This document shows, in pieces, positions 3,856 to 7,168 of a stretch of 7,168 bases of DNA. Position numbers and translations under genes: made by a program. The first letter of the stretch is position 1. Every line of letters starts with the position of its first letter. This DNA comes from Actinomycetes bacterium (GTDB taxonomy: Bacteria; Actinomycetota; Coriobacteriia; WRKU01; WQUG01), in contig WQUG01000019.1 of assembly GCA_009785855.1 (NCBI GenBank), positions 1-7,168 on the forward strand, in the 5' to 3' direction. The notes under the pieces were generated by a model. That model saw nothing but the letters and a program-made list of their open reading frames with translations, ran no database searches and was not told the origin of the DNA.

Positions 3856-6590
3856 ACGATCTGCGCGCTGATCTGGGCGTCAACGTTCTGGTGTTCGAGG
3901 GCGCCAAGGGCACCATGGTGCAGCGCGGCGGATTCGTCGACATCATGCCGGAGCAGCTCAACCTGATCGAGCCGGAGTTCGTCACGCAGATCCATCGTGA
4001 CTACGTGCTGGCCGGCGCGGACGTCTGCAGCGCGAACAGCTTCGGCGCTTCGCGTCCCAAGTTGGCGGAGTTCGGGCTGGAGGACTCGCTTGAGGTCATC
4101 AACCGCCAGGCGATCAAGCTTTCACGCGCAGCCGGGCCGCGCTATGTCCTGGGCGACATCGGGCCCTCGGGGCTGGTGATGGAGCCACTGGGCAAGGCGA
4201 GCTTCGATGAGCTGTTCGCGGTCTTCGCGGAGCAGGCGAGCGCGCTGGCCTCGGCCGATCCGGACGGATTCATGCTCGCGACCTTCACCGACATCGCCGA
4301 GGCGCGCTGCGCTTTGCTCGCGTGCAAGGAGGTCGCTTTGGAGCTGCCGGTCATCGCGAGCGTCGCGCTGGGCGAGAACGGGCGCATGGAGCTCTCCGGG
4401 ACCGACGCGGCGTGCGCGGCGGTCATCCTGGAGGCGGCCGGCGCCGACGCGGTGAGCCTCAACTGCAGCCTGGGTCCCGACGAGATGCTGCCCTTCCTGC
4501 GACAGATGATCGCGGCCACGCGCCTGCCGGTCGCCGCCTATCCCAACGCGGGGATCCCGCGTCTGGATGAGCAGGGCGCGACCGTCTATCCCAGCACGCC
4601 TGAGGACTACGGGCGCTTCGCCGCCGCCGCCGTTGATGCGGGCGCTGCGATGGTCGGCGGCTGCTGCGGGGCGACGGCGCCCTACATCGGCGCCATCGCT
4701 GATGAGATCAGCGGCCGGGCGGTCCGCTCCGTCGAGGGCCGGGGTTTTGACGGCCTGGTCGTCGCCGGCCCACGCAAGGTGACGGTCATCGGCGGGAACC
4801 AGGGGGACAGGCACCGTGGTCCCTGGAACCAGGGGGACAGGCACCGTGGTCCCTTGCGCATGATCGGCGAGCGCATCAACCCCACCGGCAAGCGCGAGCT
4901 GCGCGAAACACTCGCGGCCGGTAACTTCAGCGTGGCGCGCGACTACGCGGCCGCCCAGGCCGAGGCCGGCGCCGACCTGCTCGACGTCAACGTCGGCGCG
5001 CCCGGCATCGACGCGCCCACGATCCTGCCGCGTCTGGTGCTGGCGCTCTCCGCCGGCTGCGACGTGCCCCTCTGCATCGACACGACCGACCCGGCCGCGC
5101 TGGAGGCCGCGCTGCGGGTCTATCCGGGCAAGGCGCTCATCAACAGCGTCAACGGCGAGGCGGCCTCGATGGAGGCGGTCCTGCCGCTCGCGAAGCGCTA
5201 CGGCGCGGCGCTGGTGGTGCTCGCCCTGGACGAGAACGGCATCCCCGCCACGCCGGAGGCGCGCCTCAAGGTGGTGCGCAAGGTGCTTGAGAGGGCTGCA
5301 GAACTCGGCATCGCGCCGGAGAACCTGCTGGTCGACAGCCTCGTGATGGCCGCTGCCGCCGATGCGAGTGCGCCCACCACGACGCTCGACGCCGCCCGCG
5401 CGGTGCGCGCCGATCTGGGACTGGCGACGATGCTGGGCGTGAGCAACGTGAGCCACGGCCTGCCGGAGCGTCCGGCGCTCAACGCCGCCTTCCTGGCAGC
5501 AGCCGCTGCTGAGGGCCTTGACGTCGGCATCGTCAACCCCAACGACACGGTCATACATGATACGGTCGCCACGATCAACGCGGCGCGCGCGGCGGGCACG
5601 CCGCCCGACGGCGCTGCTGCCCGCGCAGAACTCCAGACGCTGCTGCAACGCGCGCTCGACCCCAACTATGGGGAGCAAGGCGACAGCACCCCCGGCCCCC
5701 TGTCGCATTCTTCAGGCGACAGCACCCCCGGCCCCCTGTCCCCTGAGGCGCAGCTTGCCCGCGCCATCATGCGCGGCGACAGCGACGGGGCGCCGCAGCT
5801 CACAGACGCGCTCGTCGCGCAAGGCTGGACCCCGGAACGTCTCATCACTGACATCCTTACGCCGGCCATCCAGGAGTTGGGCGAGGGCTTCGGGCGCGGC
5901 GACGTGTTCCTGCCGCAACTCATGGTCGCCGCTGACGCCATGAAGGCCGCGACCGCGCGCGCCAAGACCTACCTCTCGGCCGCGCAGCAAGAAGCCGCCA
6001 TCCGCGGGCGCGTCGTGTTCGCGACCGTCAAGGGCGACATCCACAGCATCGGCAAGGACATCTGCATCTCGCTTCTGGAAAGCCAGGGCTTCGTCTGCGA
6101 CGATCTGGGCGTCGACGTGCCCACTAGCCGCATCCTGGACGCTGCCCGCAACGCTGATGTGGTCTGTCTGTCCGCGCTCATGACCACGACGATGCCGGCG
6201 ATGGAAGCAGCGGCGCACGCGGTCACAGAGGAGCTCGGTCTCCCCGTGCTGGTGGGCGGCGCCGTGGTGACCGGCGGCTGGGCGGCAAGCATCGGCGCGG
6301 GCTACGGCGCAAATGCGACGGCCTGCGTGACAGCCGTCGAGCACGTGCTCGGCCTGTTCACTGACAGCTCTGTCGGCGAGGGGGCTCAGGCGACGGGTCG
6401 ACTGACCCCCTCGCCTCCCAGTTGCAAGTTAGTCGGCAAGGAGGGGTCAGGCGCGGCAGCGGGGGGGTCGCCGGGCGACACCCCGCAGCCGTCTGGAGGT
6501 TGTGCGACAGCGGTATCCAAAGAACGCGGCGAGGACTCGCCAGGTGACCCCTCCGCTGCCGCGCCTGGCCACAGCAAGGATCCCGCATGA
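3852..6590 (+). CDS. metH: Cobalamin-dependent methionine synthase, short form without activation domain
   Basis: MetH moves a methyl group from 5-methyl-tetrahydrofolate via cob(I)alamin to homocysteine in the cytosol. The 912 residues hold the homocysteine domain (about 1-290) with zinc ligands Cys205 (LNCSLGP) and Cys271-Cys272 (GGCCGATAPY); the pterin-binding domain (about 336-590), starting MIGERINPTGK; and the cobalamin cap plus Rossmann domains (about 632-836) with GDIHSIG (728-734, His731 as cobalt ligand), LSALMTTTMPAM and VGGAVVTGG. The AdoMet activation domain of E. coli MetH (1227 residues) is absent, as in Thermotoga-like forms, so a separate reactivation protein is expected. GTG 3852 overlaps the previous stop (GTGA), with GGGGAG at 3841-3846 as ribosome binding site. 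Oddities: duplicated peptides QGDRHRGP (317-324 and 327-334) and GDSTPGPLS (610-618 and 622-630) sit exactly in the two interdomain linkers, and residues 837-912 form a Gly/Pro/Ser/Ala-rich extension lacking any known domain. All are encoded by palindromic repeat DNA. The N-terminal motif reads EGAKGT where DGAMGT is usual. Confidence 0.95.
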   Translation: MNDLRADLGVNVLVFEGAKGTMVQRGGFVDIMPEQLNLIEPEFVTQIHRDYVLAGADVCSANSFGASRPKLAEFGLEDSLEVINRQAIKLSRAAGPRYVLGDIGPSGLVMEPLGKASFDELFAVFAEQASALASADPDGFMLATFTDIAEARCALLACKEVALELPVIASVALGENGRMELSGTDAACAAVILEAAGADAVSLNCSLGPDEMLPFLRQMIAATRLPVAAYPNAGIPRLDEQGATVYPSTPEDYGRFAAAAVDAGAAMVGGCCGATAPYIGAIADEISGRAVRSVEGRGFDGLVVAGPRKVTVIGGNQGDRHRGPWNQGDRHRGPLRMIGERINPTGKRELRETLAAGNFSVARDYAAAQAEAGADLLDVNVGAPGIDAPTILPRLVLALSAGCDVPLCIDTTDPAALEAALRVYPGKALINSVNGEAASMEAVLPLAKRYGAALVVLALDENGIPATPEARLKVVRKVLERAAELGIAPENLLVDSLVMAAAADASAPTTTLDAARAVRADLGLATMLGVSNVSHGLPERPALNAAFLAAAAAEGLDVGIVNPNDTVIHDTVATINAARAAGTPPDGAAARAELQTLLQRALDPNYGEQGDSTPGPLSHSSGDSTPGPLSPEAQLARAIMRGDSDGAPQLTDALVAQGWTPERLITDILTPAIQELGEGFGRGDVFLPQLMVAADAMKAATARAKTYLSAAQQEAAIRGRVVFATVKGDIHSIGKDICISLLESQGFVCDDLGVDVPTSRILDAARNADVVCLSALMTTTMPAMEAAAHAVTEELGLPVLVGGAVVTGGWAASIGAGYGANATACVTAVEHVLGLFTDSSVGEGAQATGRLTPSPPSCKLVGKEGSGAAAGGSPGDTPQPSGGCATAVSKERGEDSPGDPSAAAPGHSKDPA
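4795..4854 (+). repeat. Perfect 30-bp tandem duplication inside metH (first linker)
   Basis: Two identical 30-bp units, 4795-4824 and 4825-4854, lie head to tail. Each contains a hairpin: CCA pairs with TGG and GGGAC with GTCCC around an AGGCACCGTG loop (first copy 4799-4826). Identity stops sharply at both ends. Because 30 is a multiple of three, the copies add the decapeptide NQGDRHRGPW/L twice without breaking the frame. They lie between the homocysteine domain and the MIGERINPTGK start of the pterin domain. Confidence 0.9.
5678..5740 (+). repeat. Two 27-bp direct copies inside metH (second linker)
   Basis: The 27 bases at 5678-5704 recur exactly at 5714-5740, a 36-bp period that keeps frame and encodes GDSTPGPLS twice. 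Each copy is itself palindromic. Copy 1 has GCGACAG (5680-5686) paired with CTGTCGC (5700-5706). Copy 2 has GACAG (5718-5722) with CTGTC (5736-5740), extended outward past one C-C mismatch by CAGG/CCTG (5713-5716 with 5742-5745). They fall between the pterin domain and the cobalamin cap domain. The CAGG-GACAG-CACC core resembles that of the 30-bp repeats at 4795-4854. Confidence 0.9.
6375..6415 (+). repeat. Inverted repeat at the start of the MetH C-terminal extension
   Basis: GGCGAGGGGG (6375-6384) is the exact reverse complement of 6406-6415, and TCAG (6386-6389) pairs with CTGA (6402-6405) after a single bulged C at 6385. The result is a 14-bp GC-rich stem with a 12-base loop. Just before it, GACAG-ct-CTGTC (6363-6374) marks the point where the conserved cobalamin domain ends. 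A degenerate direct copy of the left arm, beginning GTCGGC, occurs at 6372-6392 and again at 6432-6453, 60 bases apart. Confidence 0.75.
6445..6570 (+). repeat. Long 34-nt-arm inverted repeat at the metH-metF junction
   Basis: Positions 6445-6478 pair with 6537-6570: of 34 positions 30 are Watson-Crick, three are G-T wobbles (6447, 6463, 6470) and one is a G-A mismatch (6473/6542). The perfect core is CAGGCGCGGCAGCGG (6448-6462) against 6553-6567. The 58-base interior carries no further obvious gene. A competing local hairpin can form from GCGGGG (6459-6464) and CCCCGC (6481-6486). The element is translated in frame as part of the MetH tail and ends about six bases before the metF ribosome binding site. 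It resembles a paired REP/MITE-type palindrome; no flanking target duplication is evident to me. Confidence 0.85.
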
Positions 6591-7168
6591 AAGTCAACGA
6601 GCTGTTCGCGCACAAGACCGTCTTCTCCTTCGAGGTCTACCCCGCGAAGAAGACCGCCCCCATCCAGGTCGTCTACGACGCGGTGGACGCGCTCGCAGAG
6701 CTGAAGCCCGACTTCATCTCTGTGACCTACGGGGCCGGCGGGGGAGCCGCCAACGCCTCGGCCACCGTCGAGATCGCCTCGCTCATAGAGAACACCTACC
6801 ATCTGCCGGCGGTCGCCCACCTGCCGGGCATCAACCTGACGCGCGAAGAGCTCAGCTCGCTGCTCACGCGCCTGGCGGCCCACCGGCTCGAGAACGTGCT
6901 CGCCCTGCGCGGTGACGTTACGCCGGGTACGGCTCCCACGGGCGAGTTCGCCCACGCCAGCGAGGTCGCTGCGTTCATCAACGAGCAGATCCCCGGCTAC
7001 TTCAACATCATCGGCGCCTGCTATCCCGAGACCCATCCCGAGGCCGCCAGCGCGCAAGAGGACCTGCGCTGGCTGCGCCACAAGGTCGATGCCGGGGTCA
7101 GCCAGCTCGCGACCCAGCTCTTCTTCGACAACCGCCACTTCTACGCGTTTCTGGAGCGCGCCCACGCG
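6587..7168 (+). CDS. metF: Methylenetetrahydrofolate reductase, 5' part (runs off the window)
   Basis: MetF is a flavoprotein of the cytosol that reduces 5,10-methylene-tetrahydrofolate to the 5-methyl form used by MetH. The first 194 codons, about two thirds of a typical 290-residue protein, are present and open to the window edge. The TIM-barrel signature is clear: FSFEVYPAKK (13-22, catalytic Glu16), FISVTYGAGG (43-52), ENVLALRGD (102-110, flavin-contacting Asp110), ACYPETHPEA (144-153) and ATQLFFD (175-181, Gln177). The usual HLTC motif reads HLPG (78-81), an odd variant in a substrate/flavin loop. The ATG at 6587 overlaps the metH stop (ATGA), and AAGGA at 6576-6580, inside the metH tail, is the ribosome binding site with six bases of spacing, so translation is probably coupled to metH. 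The Shine-Dalgarno site lies just past the inverted repeat at 6445-6570. Confidence 0.95.
   Translation, partial: MKVNELFAHKTVFSFEVYPAKKTAPIQVVYDAVDALAELKPDFISVTYGAGGGAANASATVEIASLIENTYHLPAVAHLPGINLTREELSSLLTRLAAHRLENVLALRGDVTPGTAPTGEFAHASEVAAFINEQIPGYFNIIGACYPETHPEAASAQEDLRWLRHKVDAGVSQLATQLFFDNRHFYAFLERAHA

Noticed and set aside
4122..5708. 528-codon minus-strand open frame opposite metH
   Set aside because: It mirrors the MetH coding frame, has no family motif and spans conserved MetH domains that explain the sequence.
4795..5740. CRISPR-like appearance of the short direct repeats
   Set aside because: Only two copies per site, no regular unique spacers, located inside a coding gene, and no cas gene in view.
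5775..5783. A third GGCGACAGC copy in the cobalamin cap domain
   Set aside because: Only nine bases match, no second palindrome arm is present, and RGDSDG fits the normal cap-domain helix region, so chance is likely.
6360..6590. Frameshift or pseudogene at the 3' end of metH
   Set aside because: The frame is open through to a neat ATGA overlap with metF, and all catalytic domains upstream are intact; an in-frame extension explains it better.

Overview
The window is GC-rich bacterial chromosomal DNA, tightly packed with housekeeping and methionine/one-carbon genes. The YchF sequence, the short activation-domain-free MetH and the order PGM-like gene, metH, metF look most like Coriobacteriia-type Actinobacteria (anaerobic or metagenomic lineages). 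That placement comes from memory of the families, not from a search, and is moderately confident. I see no phage, plasmid, IS transposase, CRISPR, rRNA or tRNA gene.

Layout. Bases 1-114 carry no gene, only a weak hairpin beyond the glycosyltransferase stop. A GT4 glycosyltransferase runs leftward (115-1308). A divergent intergenic region (1309-1442) holds AT-rich -10 boxes for both directions and a GC-rich palindrome at 1328-1377. The translation-associated ATPase gene ychF runs rightward (1443-2507). After a short gap with a good sigma-70 promoter (about 2550-2578) comes a three-gene cluster: an alkaline-phosphatase-superfamily phosphoglycerate mutase / proposed homoserine kinase (2611-3855), metH (3852-6590) and metF (6587 to beyond the window). 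The two junctions are 4-nt overlaps (GTGA and ATGA), so the three genes are probably one translationally coupled operon.

How the genes work together. MetF makes 5-methyl-tetrahydrofolate. MetH passes that methyl group through cobalamin to homocysteine, giving methionine. The first gene belongs to a family proposed to act on 3-phosphoglycerate or on homoserine, so it may feed or branch from the same amino-acid pathway. MetH lacks the AdoMet-binding reactivation domain, so a separate activator protein is expected elsewhere.

The striking part of the window is inside metH. All three borders of its modules hold palindromic or repeated DNA read in frame: a perfect 30-bp tandem duplication between the homocysteine and pterin domains (4795-4854), two identical 27-bp copies 36 bp apart between the pterin and cobalamin domains (5678-5740), and a C-terminal extension of about 76 residues built from two larger inverted repeats (6375-6415 and 6445-6570). 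The second of these has 34-nt arms and carries the region just before the metF start. The two linker sets share a core like CAGG-n-GACAG-CACC. I interpret this as repeated in-frame invasion of a protein gene by a REP-like palindromic element family, tolerated only at interdomain linkers.
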